From contig NZ_MPIN01000002.1 in NCBI RefSeq assembly GCF_001887355.1, forward strand, positions 558,001 through 622,000: a stretch of DNA of 64,000 nt, in the 5' to 3' direction. The DNA is from Cystobacter ferrugineus (GTDB taxonomy: Bacteria > Myxococcota > Myxococcia > Myxococcales > Myxococcaceae). The notes beneath the pieces were generated by a model. That model searched no databases. It had not been told where the DNA came from and worked only from the letters and a program-made list of their open reading frames with translations. Made by a program: the position numbers and the translations under genes. Each line of letters begins with the position of its first letter. The first letter of the stretch is position 1. This document shows, piece after piece, positions 42,685 through 50,157 of the stretch.

Positions 42685-44528
42685 CGGATCTCCCGGCGCT
42701 GCGCGAGCAGGCGGATGGGGCACCCGAGCGCCTCGGAGTCCACCTGCACCACGAAGAGCCACCGGGCTCCCCGGGAAAGGCCCAGGGGCAGCCTCGCCCC
42801 CGTGCCAGACACCACGTCCTGCCGGGAGAGGGCATGCGCGGGCACCTCGTTCTCGAAGGGCTCCAGCTCATGGTGGAGCAGGGCGTAGGGGGGAGGCGGG
42901 GCCCCGGTGCTCGTCCGGAGTTCGTGTTCCAGGCGGAAGGTCCGCGCCGACTCCGCCACCAGGGTGAGGGTTGGCTGGAGCCGGGTCAGGGGCTCGAGCA
43001 TGTCCGTGTGAGCCTCGCGATCCCGCCGCAGCGCCTCGCGCCAGAAGCCCGCCAGCTCGTCCACGGAGGGCCCATCGCGATGGGCCAGCAGCTCGGCCAG
43101 CCGGGGCTCCCGCCACAGGCCCCAGAATCCCGTGCCCTCGGGGATGACGAGCACGCGGCGCATCAGCTCCTGGAAGGCGGATTGCCCGAGCCGGTGCCGC
43201 AGCACCTGGAGGCCCCGGGCGCCCAGCGCTCCCGACAGACAGGGGCCGAGGCGCTCGCGCGTGGTCAACCAGTGCTTCTCCTCGAAGTCCTCCCGGGACG
43301 CCACGGCGGCGCGCGCGGGCAGGGGTTCGGCGCCTGTCTGATTCACCCACCAGGTGGTGAAGCCGTCGAGCAGCCACTGGCGCTCCTCGCGCAGCACGCG
43401 GCCCTGGCTGGCTTCGATGAGCACTTCCCGGAAGAGGAAGGACTCGAAGGCGAGCGGATCGAAGTCCGGGGCCGCGAGGTTCGCCCGGACGACGACGCCA
43501 TCGGCCTTCTCCAGCTCCGCGCGCTGGAACACGTCGGCATCGAGCTCGAGGATGGGCAGCACCGCCACGGGGGGAAGCTGTTCGAGCCCCAGGAAGTCAC
43601 TCATGGTGCCCAGGTCCGCGGCGAGCCGCTCCGCGAACAGCCGGGCTCGCTCCGGGGGAAAGCCCACCCCGGAGGCCACCTGGAGCGACGAGGACTTCAC
43701 CGGCGCCCGCTCCGCCTCGCTCAGGGCGAAGGGCTTGCGTTGGTTCGCCTCGTCCCAGGTGGCCACGCACACGAAGAGCCCGACGAGGAGGCAGGCGATG
43801 AAGACCTTCTCCCGGTGGCTCATCCGCTGGGAGAGCAGCTCGGCCAGGGTTCCATCCCGGTAGAGCACGAGCCCGAAGCCCGCGCCGACCAGGGCGCCCG
43901 AGAGCGCCCAGCAGGTGAGCAGATCCTTCCAGGGCACGCGGTGGCGCTCGAAGGCGAAGTCCGAGCCGAGCAGGGCGAAGGGCCCCCAGCGCGAGAGGTC
44001 GAAGTCGGTGAGGTGATCCGCCGCGAAGAGGGCGATGAGGAGGAAGAGATAGAGGGGGTTGCGGTAGCGGCCGAGCAGTCCGGCGAGGGCGAAGAAGCAC
44101 CAGCCCAGCAGCACCGGAGTGGATGCGCGCGTGAGCAGCAGCAGCACGAAGCGGCCGGAGATGGACTCGTGCGCTCGGGCCTGGTTCCACAGGAGCAGCA
44201 AGCTCAGCACGAGCGGTGGCAGCAACGCCGCGGTGCCCAGGACGAGCTTGGTGGCGAGCACGCGGGCGCGCGAGACGGGGAGGACCTCGAGGAAGAGCTG
44301 GGTGCGCTGGCCGTACTCGTGGACGATCAGCCGGTGGGCGACGAAGAGCGCGCCGCCACTGGCGAGCAGCAGGGTGGGGCTCTTGAGCAAGGCGAAGAAG
44401 CTGCCCTGTTCGGCGAAGGCTTCCTGGCCCTGCCACACCACGAGCAGCATGGCGGCGACGAGCAACTGGAGCAGCAGCCAGGCGCCGCGATGCTCGCGCC
44501 ACTCCTTGCGCACCAGGGCCAGGCTCAT
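42681..44528 (-). CDS. ABC-2 permease with a dead metallopeptidase-like domain
   Basis: A 615-residue paralogue of the neighbouring permease. The membrane part (1-255) includes GAWLLLQLLVAAMLLVVW, LPPLVLSLLLLW and KVFIACLLVGLFVCVATW. The C-terminal half follows the same peptidase plan, but the HExxH position reads RxxxI: Arg367-Glu368-Val-Leu-Ile371 in FLFREVLIEASQ, and the third-ligand block LLDGFTTWWV has Asp for Glu. It is therefore unlikely to cut. It likely pairs with the 40807 product as a heterodimer. It overlaps both the ATPase gene and the next permease by 4 nt. Confidence 0.8.
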   Translation of the reverse strand: MSLALVRKEWREHRGAWLLLQLLVAAMLLVVWQGQEAFAEQGSFFALLKSPTLLLASGGALFVAHRLIVHEYGQRTQLFLEVLPVSRARVLATKLVLGTAALLPPLVLSLLLLWNQARAHESISGRFVLLLLTRASTPVLLGWCFFALAGLLGRYRNPLYLFLLIALFAADHLTDFDLSRWGPFALLGSDFAFERHRVPWKDLLTCWALSGALVGAGFGLVLYRDGTLAELLSQRMSHREKVFIACLLVGLFVCVATWDEANQRKPFALSEAERAPVKSSSLQVASGVGFPPERARLFAERLAADLGTMSDFLGLEQLPPVAVLPILELDADVFQRAELEKADGVVVRANLAAPDFDPLAFESFLFREVLIEASQGRVLREERQWLLDGFTTWWVNQTGAEPLPARAAVASREDFEEKHWLTTRERLGPCLSGALGARGLQVLRHRLGQSAFQELMRRVLVIPEGTGFWGLWREPRLAELLAHRDGPSVDELAGFWREALRRDREAHTDMLEPLTRLQPTLTLVAESARTFRLEHELRTSTGAPPPPYALLHHELEPFENEVPAHALSRQDVVSGTGARLPLGLSRGARWLFVVQVDSEALGCPIRLLAQRREIR

Positions 44529-45403
44529 GGTTCGTCCGAGCGCCGGGCGTAGGCGAGGAAGATGTCCTCGAGCGAGAGCCGCTGGACGGTCTCCGGAGCG
44601 AGGGATGCGGTGTCCCAGTCCGTGGGCGCGCCGAAGAGGACGACGGCCACGCGCCCATCGGGCAGGTGCTCGCGCCTGACGAGCGAGAGGCCCGGGGGGA
44701 GGGGGGCGGTGGTGGAGTCCAGGAGCACGCGCCGGACGGACTGGCGCAGGGTGTCCAGGCTCCCCTGGAAGCGCAGCCGGCCCTCGTGGAGGATGCCGAT
44801 GCGGTGCGCCACTTCCTCCACCTCGCCGACGAGGTGCGAGGAGAAGAGCACCGTCTGGCCCTCGCGCCGCACCTGGTCGCGCAGGATGTCGAGGAACTCC
44901 CTGCGGGCCACCGGATCCATCCCGGCGGTGGGCTCATCGAGCAGCAGCAGGGGCGGGTGGTGGGCCAGCGCGAGCGCCAGCCCCAGCTTCATCCTCGTCC
45001 CACCGGAGAGCTGCGCGGCCTTGCGGTCCTCGGGGACGTCGAGCACCCGGAGCAGCCGCCGGAACTCCTCGTCACTCCAACGGGGATAGAAGCCGGAGAC
45101 GAACGCGCCCAGTTCGCGCGCGGTCATCCAGGGGTAGAAGACCTGCTCCTGCGACACGTAGCCGAGCTGCCGCTTCTGGGCGCTTCCCACGCGGCGCACG
45201 CGCTGGCCCATCAGCTCGATGTGGCCCCGGTCCGGGCGCAGGATGCCCATGAGCATCCGCAGCGTGGTCGTCTTGCCCGCGCCATTGCGTCCCAGGAATC
45301 CGTAGACCTCACCCCGGCGCAGCTCCAGGTCCACGCCCTCCACGGCCGCCACCTTGTGGAACAGGCGGCTGAGCCCGTGGGTGCGCAGGATGATCTCGGA
45401 CAT
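44525..45403 (-). CDS. ABC transporter ATP-binding protein
   Basis: A 292-residue ATPase of the ABC-2 exporter type. Walker A GRNGAGKTTTLR, Q-loop YVSQEQ, signature LSGGTRMKLGLAL, Walker B LLLLDEPTAGMDPVA and the H-loop SSHLVGEVEE are all intact. The Gly in LSGGTRM is followed by Thr, as in many drug/lipid exporters. It drives the two permease-peptidase proteins encoded next. One base separates it from doxX upstream. Confidence 0.93.
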   Translation of the reverse strand: MSEIILRTHGLSRLFHKVAAVEGVDLELRRGEVYGFLGRNGAGKTTTLRMLMGILRPDRGHIELMGQRVRRVGSAQKRQLGYVSQEQVFYPWMTARELGAFVSGFYPRWSDEEFRRLLRVLDVPEDRKAAQLSGGTRMKLGLALALAHHPPLLLLDEPTAGMDPVARREFLDILRDQVRREGQTVLFSSHLVGEVEEVAHRIGILHEGRLRFQGSLDTLRQSVRRVLLDSTTAPLPPGLSLVRREHLPDGRVAVVLFGAPTDWDTASLAPETVQRLSLEDIFLAYARRSDEP

Positions 45404-45404
45404 G

Positions 45405-45803
45405 TCAGAAGGGGCGGCGGCGCATCTTCGCATCGACGCTCAGGGGCCCTCCGCCGATGAACACGGCCGCGAGGAATACCGCGAGGTAGAGCACCGCCAG
45501 CTCCATGCGCCCGAAGGCATCCATGCGGTGCTGATAGAGGGCCACTCCCATGGTGCAGGCCACGAAGAAGGCCGCGAGCCGGGTGAAGAGCCCCAGCGCC
45601 ACCAGGAGCCCGCCCACCAGCTCGGACAGCGCCGCGGCCCAGGCGAAGTAGAGCGGGTAGGGGAAGCCCAGCGCCTCCACGCCCTGGGCGAAGCGGCTCA
45701 TGTCACCCGTCACCTTGGGCAACCCATGGGCGAACGCCAATGAGAGTCCGAACACCACCCGTACCAGCGTCCAGCCCAGCGTGGATCCACGTGAAGCGTT
45801 CAT
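45405..45803 (-). CDS. DoxX family membrane protein
   Basis: A 132-residue protein with four membrane helices, DoxX type: RVVFGLSLAFAHGLPKVTG, FAWAAALSELVGGLLVALGL, FFVACTMGVALYQHRM, ELAVLYLAVFLAAVFIGGG. DoxX-like proteins are linked to redox or membrane stress but the exact role varies. It is the first gene of the doxX-ABC-permease-permease unit. Its start follows GAGGTGAAGG. Confidence 0.88.
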   Translation of the reverse strand: MNASRGSTLGWTLVRVVFGLSLAFAHGLPKVTGDMSRFAQGVEALGFPYPLYFAWAAALSELVGGLLVALGLFTRLAAFFVACTMGVALYQHRMDAFGRMELAVLYLAVFLAAVFIGGGPLSVDAKMRRRPF

Positions 45804-45975
45804 CCTTCACCTCCCGAGGTGGATCTTGTTTTTACGGGAGGTTGTGGGCGGGGGCCACTCCACGCTTTGGGTTCGCCTGCCCCCTTGGGGGTTGCCCGTG
45901 CGCACACCGAGCGCACACGGGCCACGTGCTACAGGGTGCTTCCACCCGATCCCATCCGCCGTTTGCTGATGACTT

Positions 45976-46434
45976 CTAGTCCCGTCGTACCTCGAAGGCG
46001 GAGGAGACGTAGCCAGCGTCGGTCTGGATGTAGGTTATGGTCGCCCCGTTCTTCGTGACGAAGAAGTCGAAGTGCGTCGTGTCTCCGCTGTTGTCGATGA
46101 TCGTCATGGTGCCGCTACAGTCGGCATCGAGGGTGTAGGTGCCAGAGTAGGCGCTGCGCGTGATCTCACCATTGGTACTGTCGGTCGCCCAACCGGTAAG
46201 GGTCCCGTCCCCGGGGAAGAAATCATGACCGGCCTCTGCGAAGGGGATCTGCTCGGACCCCCTCACGATGTACCCATCGGTGGCATAGACGTAGTGGCCC
46301 TTCAGCATGCTCGGCTTGCATTGGGAAATCATCGAAGGCTCCGCCGCGGGAGCCTCGCCAGCTGCCTCGTGCGCAACGCCCAGGAGCCCGGCCGTGAGGA
46401 CACTTCCCATGACGTACCATTGGAATCGCTTCAT
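45976..46434 (-). CDS. Small secreted protein of unknown function
   Basis: A 152-residue exported protein: signal YVMGSVLTAGLLGVAHEA, then a mature beta-rich region (MLKGHYVYATDGYIVRGSEQ; YSGTYTLDADCSGTMTIIDN; FFVTKNGATITYIQTDAGYV) with two cysteines. The layout (LKGHYxY and DADCSGT) resembles small secreted lipocalin-like or allene-oxide-cyclase-like beta barrels, but I cannot name the family. GC content is lower than that of its neighbours. A 7-bp hairpin stands near the ribosome binding site. Confidence 0.6.
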   Translation of the reverse strand: MKRFQWYVMGSVLTAGLLGVAHEAAGEAPAAEPSMISQCKPSMLKGHYVYATDGYIVRGSEQIPFAEAGHDFFPGDGTLTGWATDSTNGEITRSAYSGTYTLDADCSGTMTIIDNSGDTTHFDFFVTKNGATITYIQTDAGYVSSAFEVRRD

Positions 46435-46450
46435 GTTCCCCTCCTTCGTT

Positions 46451-46469
46451 TCGGGCCATCACGGCCCGA
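46451..46469 (-). promoter_or_regulatory. Leader hairpin of the small secreted protein gene
   Basis: TCGGGCC-ATCAC-GGCCCGA (46451-46469) lies 17 nt upstream of the start at 46434, next to GAAGGAGGGG. It could be an operator or translational hairpin. Confidence 0.3.
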
Positions 46470-46608
46470 TGCACAGGGGGGACAGAAGTAGGCACGGCCC
46501 GGGTCTGCTCAAATCGGACCTGGGTTGGTCTCGGTCGTGCAGTGATGGATTGCCGAGTACGACCGCGAGCGGAGGAAGGCCTGGCTGGACACCGATGGCG
46601 GGTGATTC

Positions 46609-48066
46609 TCAGGGGATACCGGGCTCCTTGTCGCCCCGCTTTACCCCGAGGGCTTTCAGCTTCTTGTAGAAATGGCCGCGCTCCAGATCCAGCAACCGCG
46701 CCGCCTCGGTGACGTTGTCCTGGGTATGCGCGAGCGCGAACAGGAGGATCTCCCGCTCGGCGTCCTCCACCTGCTCGCGGAAGGGGCGGTCCACGCGGGG
46801 CCGGAAGCCGCCGCCTGGGGCGCCCGAGGGCATCGCCACGGAGGCGGGGACGCGGGGCGCCTGGGGAGAGGCGGCATCGGAGGGCGCGGGGGGTGGGGCG
46901 CCCTTGCTCCGAGGGAGCAGCTCGGCGGCCTCGGCGCCGGTGACGGTGGGGCCCTCGCAGAGGATGGCCAGCCGCTCCACGAGGTTGCGCAGCTCGCGCA
47001 CGTTGCCCGGGTAGGAATGGGCGGCCATCACCGCGAGGGCATCGGGCGACAGGGACAAGGGGCGGCGGCCATTGCGCGCGCACGCCTCCTTGAGGAAGGT
47101 GTCGATGAGGAGGGGGAGGTCCTCGCGCCGCTCGCGCAGCGGGGGCGAGTGAATCTGCACCACGTTGATGCGGTAGTAGAGGTCCTCGCGGAAGCGGCCC
47201 GCCTCGATCTCCTTCTCCAGGTTCTTGTTCGTCGCGGCGATGACGCGCACGTCGACCTTGAGCGTCTCGGCGCCGCCCACGCGCTCCAGCTCGCCTTCCT
47301 GCAACACGCGCAGCAGCTTGGCCTGCATGGCCTGGGGCATGTCGCCGATCTCGTCCAGGAAGAGCGTGCCCTCGTGGGCGAGCTCGAACTTGCCCCGGCG
47401 CATGCTCACGGCGCCGGTGAACGCGCCCTTCTCGTGGCCGAACAGCTCGCTCTCGATGAGCTCGTGTGGCACCGCCGCGCAGTTGAGCTTCACGAAGGGC
47501 CCGCCCTTGCGCCGGGAGTTCTGGTGCAGGGCGCGGGCGATGAGCTCCTTGCCGGTGCCGTTCTCGCCGGTGATGAGCACCCGGCCTTCCGAGGGCGCGG
47601 TGCGTTGGATGAGGGAGAAGATGTGCTGCATGGCCGGGCCACCGCCCACCATGTCGTAGCGGCCCATCTCCGCGCGCAGGGCGCGCAGCTCTTCCAGGGC
47701 GGCCTGGTGCTTGAGCGCGTTGCGCAGGGCCACGAGCATCCGGTCCCGGGCGATGGGCTTCTCCAGGAAGTCGCGCGCCCCCAGTTGGGTGGCCTTCACC
47801 GCCGTGTCGATGGTGCCGTGCCCGGACATCATGATGACGGGCAGCTCGGGCTTGAGCTCCATCAGCCGCGCGAGCACGGTGAGCCCGTCCATGTCCGGCA
47901 TCTTCACGTCCATGAGCACCACGTCCACGGGCCGCGCGGACACCACCTCCAGGGCGAGCTGCCCATGGGCCGCCAGCTCCACGTGGTAGCCCGCGAGCTG
48001 CAACGAGGTCTGGAGCGTCAGCAGGATGTTCTTCTCGTCATCGACGATGAGGACGGAGGCGGGCAT
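46609..48066 (-). CDS. Sigma-54-dependent NtrC-family response regulator
   Basis: A 485-residue enhancer-binding protein. The receiver has DD at 9-10 and phospho-acceptor Asp53 (VLMDVKMPDMDG). The AAA+ domain has Walker A GENGTGKE, the sigma-54 contact loop EKGAFTGAVS, Walker B GTLFLDEIGDM and the arginine fingers in RFREDLYYRINVV. A Pro-rich linker leads to a Fis-type HTH (DNVTEAARLLDLERGHFYKK). It is intact, so an active transcription activator is expected. No kinase is adjacent; the NtrY-like kinase at 27080 is a candidate. Many such regulators control development in myxobacteria. Confidence 0.95.
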   Translation of the reverse strand: MPASVLIVDDEKNILLTLQTSLQLAGYHVELAAHGQLALEVVSARPVDVVLMDVKMPDMDGLTVLARLMELKPELPVIMMSGHGTIDTAVKATQLGARDFLEKPIARDRMLVALRNALKHQAALEELRALRAEMGRYDMVGGGPAMQHIFSLIQRTAPSEGRVLITGENGTGKELIARALHQNSRRKGGPFVKLNCAAVPHELIESELFGHEKGAFTGAVSMRRGKFELAHEGTLFLDEIGDMPQAMQAKLLRVLQEGELERVGGAETLKVDVRVIAATNKNLEKEIEAGRFREDLYYRINVVQIHSPPLRERREDLPLLIDTFLKEACARNGRRPLSLSPDALAVMAAHSYPGNVRELRNLVERLAILCEGPTVTGAEAAELLPRSKGAPPPAPSDAASPQAPRVPASVAMPSGAPGGGFRPRVDRPFREQVEDAEREILLFALAHTQDNVTEAARLLDLERGHFYKKLKALGVKRGDKEPGIP

Positions 48067-48562
48067 GAAGGCGCACCTGGGGAGCGGACAGGGGTGGACG
48101 TCGCACCGTCTCGTAAATCAGCCAACCCTTCAAGGGGGCCGCGTCTTCCCGGGGTGCTCGTGGACGGCAGGAGGCACGAAACAACAGACAAGATTCCCAC
48201 GCTGGGGCCGCGTGCTTGTCATTCTTTGCCGCGCGCCTCGCCGCGCCCCATCGGTGACGGGGGCGAACGGCTCCGTACCGCTGGCCTCCTTCGAGTCCGG
48301 GGGTCAAGGGAAAAGCGGGCCCTGGTCTGTTTCCCCTGGCGCGGGACGTGCTTCTCTCCACGGGTTGAATGGACGACAAATCGTCCGATTCGCGTGGAAG
48401 TGTCCAACAGCAGTGCGTTCTTGCACCTGAAACAGATCGGCAACGAGTGGGCCCGCTCCAGCCGGGGGGCAATGGACAAAAGGCTTTGACTCGATGTTCC
48501 AGGGCGGGCTAGAGGCGAGCGCGTTGCCCATCCACTGGATGACATCATTTTTTGGAGGATCA
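48067..48562. other. Long divergent intergenic region
   Basis: 496 bp between the sigma-54 activator and the Pal-like lipoprotein. No supported gene is seen. It holds one sigma-54-like site (48337-48352) and a good ribosome binding site (GGAGG, 48556) at the right end. A long 5' leader for the lipoprotein or a small RNA is possible; I see no direct evidence. Confidence 0.4.
48337..48352 (+). promoter_or_regulatory. Possible sigma-54 promoter
   Basis: TGGCGCGGGACGTGCT has the GG and GC dinucleotides at the correct -24/-12 spacing (consensus TGGCACGNNNNTTGCW) with two mismatches. It points toward the Pal-like gene at 48563, with a ~200-nt leader. A chance match is quite possible in GC-rich DNA. 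Confidence 0.3.
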
Positions 48563-49321
48563 ATGCGTCGGATCTCGATGGTCGCGGGGCTCGCCCTCGC
48601 CGTGGCCGTACTCACCGGCTGCCCGCCGACCTACCCCAACTGCAAGAGCGACGAGACCTGCCAGGAGAAGGGCGAGGTTTGCGTCAACGGCACGTGCCAG
48701 GAGTGCTCCACCGACGCCAACTGCAAGGAGGGCTTCGCGTGCCAGGGGAACAAGTGCGTGCCCAAGGCGCCCGAGTGCTCGCGTGACGAGCAGTGCACGG
48801 GCGGGCAGATCTGCGAGGGGGGCAAGTGCTCCGCGCCGCAGTGCACCGCCAAGGCCGACTGCCCGGGAGCCCAGGACTGCCAGAAGGGCCGCTGCGCGCT
48901 GCCGCCCGGTGCCTGCAACTCCAGCACGGACTGCGCGGATGGCCAGGAGTGCCAGGACAACAAGTGCGTGGCCGCCTCGGCCCCCCAGGCCCAGTGCAAC
49001 TGGGAGCCGATCCTCTTCGGCTTCAACGAGTACACCCTGCCCTCCGACGCCCAGGGCCGTCTGGGCGAGCTGGCTCAGTGCATCAAGGACGCGGGCTCGG
49101 GCCGGATCGAGCTCGCCGGGCATGCGGACGAGCGTGGCACGGAGGAGTACAACCTCCAGTTGTCCAACAAGCGCGCCGCCTCGGTGCGTAAGTACCTGCT
49201 GGACCTCGGGATCCCGGCCAACCGTCTCAAGGCGGTGGGCTACGGGGAGAACCGGCCGGCCGAGCAGGGCGCCACGGAAGAGGCCTGGGCGGCCAACCGT
49301 CGCGTCGAGTTCGTTCGCTAG
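48563..49321 (+). CDS. Cys-rich lipoprotein with C-terminal OmpA/Pal domain
   Basis: A 252-residue outer-membrane lipoprotein (lipobox AVLTGC). Residues 25-145 are four to five Cys-rich units of ~25 residues (CQEKGEVCVNGTC, CKEGFACQGNKC, CTGGQICEGGKC, CPGAQDCQKGRC, CADGQECQDNKC), similar to tandem modules of myxobacterial surface proteins. The C-terminal OmpA/Pal domain is complete: FGFNEYTLPSDAQGRL, IELAGHADERGTEEYNLQLS, RLKAVGYGENRP. It should bind peptidoglycan like Pal. TTGGAGGA precedes ATG 48563. Confidence 0.9.
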   Translation: MRRISMVAGLALAVAVLTGCPPTYPNCKSDETCQEKGEVCVNGTCQECSTDANCKEGFACQGNKCVPKAPECSRDEQCTGGQICEGGKCSAPQCTAKADCPGAQDCQKGRCALPPGACNSSTDCADGQECQDNKCVAASAPQAQCNWEPILFGFNEYTLPSDAQGRLGELAQCIKDAGSGRIELAGHADERGTEEYNLQLSNKRAASVRKYLLDLGIPANRLKAVGYGENRPAEQGATEEAWAANRRVEFVR

Positions 49322-49347
49322 CCATCTTTGAGGTAGGCTGCGCGCGA

Positions 49348-49782
49348 ATGGCCTCGATCGAGACCGAGACACGGCAGTCCTACCTCGTCTTCGCCTGCGG
49401 CGGCAGTTGGTATGCCGTGCCCGCCGAGTGCGCGGCGGAAGTGGTCAGCTTTCCGGAGCTGACGCGGGTGCCCGGTGCCGCCGGGCATCTGCTGGGCGTT
49501 TTCGCCCACCGCGGGGAGGTCATCCCCGTGGTGGACATCAGCATGTTGGTTTCCGGGGAGCGCGAGCCCACGCGGCGCGCGGTGCTGGTGCGGCTGTCGC
49601 GCGGCACCCTGGCGCTGACGGCCAGCCGCGTGGCGGGCGTGTCCCAGGTGGATGGCCGCCTGGAGCCGCTGGGCGCGGGTGGTGTGCACCTGCACCTGCG
49701 GGGTCCGGCCCGCAGTGCGCAGCGCGACGTGGCGGTCATCGACCCCGAGGGACTGTTCGATCACCTCAGCCAGGGAGGCTGA
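49348..49782 (+). CDS. cheW: CheW-like chemosensory coupling protein
   Basis: A 144-residue CheW domain: YLVFACGGSWYAVPAECAAE, LTRVPGAAGHLLGVFAHRGE (the RG hinge) and VIPVVDISMLVSGE. It links receptors to the CheA kinase. It opens the chemosensory operon, 4 nt before the second, diverged CheW-like gene. Confidence 0.9.
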   Translation: MASIETETRQSYLVFACGGSWYAVPAECAAEVVSFPELTRVPGAAGHLLGVFAHRGEVIPVVDISMLVSGEREPTRRAVLVRLSRGTLALTASRVAGVSQVDGRLEPLGAGGVHLHLRGPARSAQRDVAVIDPEGLFDHLSQGG

Positions 49783-49785
49783 GCG

Positions 49786-50157
49786 ATGCGGACGGACAGC
49801 CGTATCTCGGGCACGCTCCTGTGCCGTGCGGGCGAGGGCCGCGTGGCGTTCGCCGCGCATGAAGTGGCCTCCATCGAGTCTCCCGAGACGTTCGGTGGCC
49901 GGGCGGGCTCGGCCTGCGAGGCGTTCGCGGAGGAGTCTTTTTCCGGACGCATCCTCGTGGCCGCCTCGGGTGAGGCGGTGGGGGTGAACGCGCTGGAGAT
50001 CGACGCCGAGCCCTTCACGGTATTGCCCGCGCCGGCCCTGCTCGCGCGGGTGGCGGGGGGCAGCTTGAGGGGCTTCATCCAGGTGCGTGGCATGTTGTGG
50101 CCGGTGATGTCCCTGGTGGACTTCGGCCGTTTCCTGGCGCCCGGGGAGGCCACGTGA
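49786..50157 (+). CDS. Diverged CheW-like protein
   Basis: A 123-residue protein with the CheW plan but a worn sequence: GRVAFAAHEVASIESPE, LARVAGGSLRGFIQVRGMLW and PVMSLVDFGRFL. The first half lacks the usual CheW residues, much like FrzB in the Frz system, which lacks parts of CheW. It may be an adaptor for one receptor. It overlaps the first MCP gene by 4 nt. Confidence 0.75.
   Translation: MRTDSRISGTLLCRAGEGRVAFAAHEVASIESPETFGGRAGSACEAFAEESFSGRILVAASGEAVGVNALEIDAEPFTVLPAPALLARVAGGSLRGFIQVRGMLWPVMSLVDFGRFLAPGEAT

Noticed and set aside
42681-44528. Calling this permease an active peptidase
   Set aside because: The HExxH position reads REVLI and the third ligand is Asp, so zinc binding is not expected.
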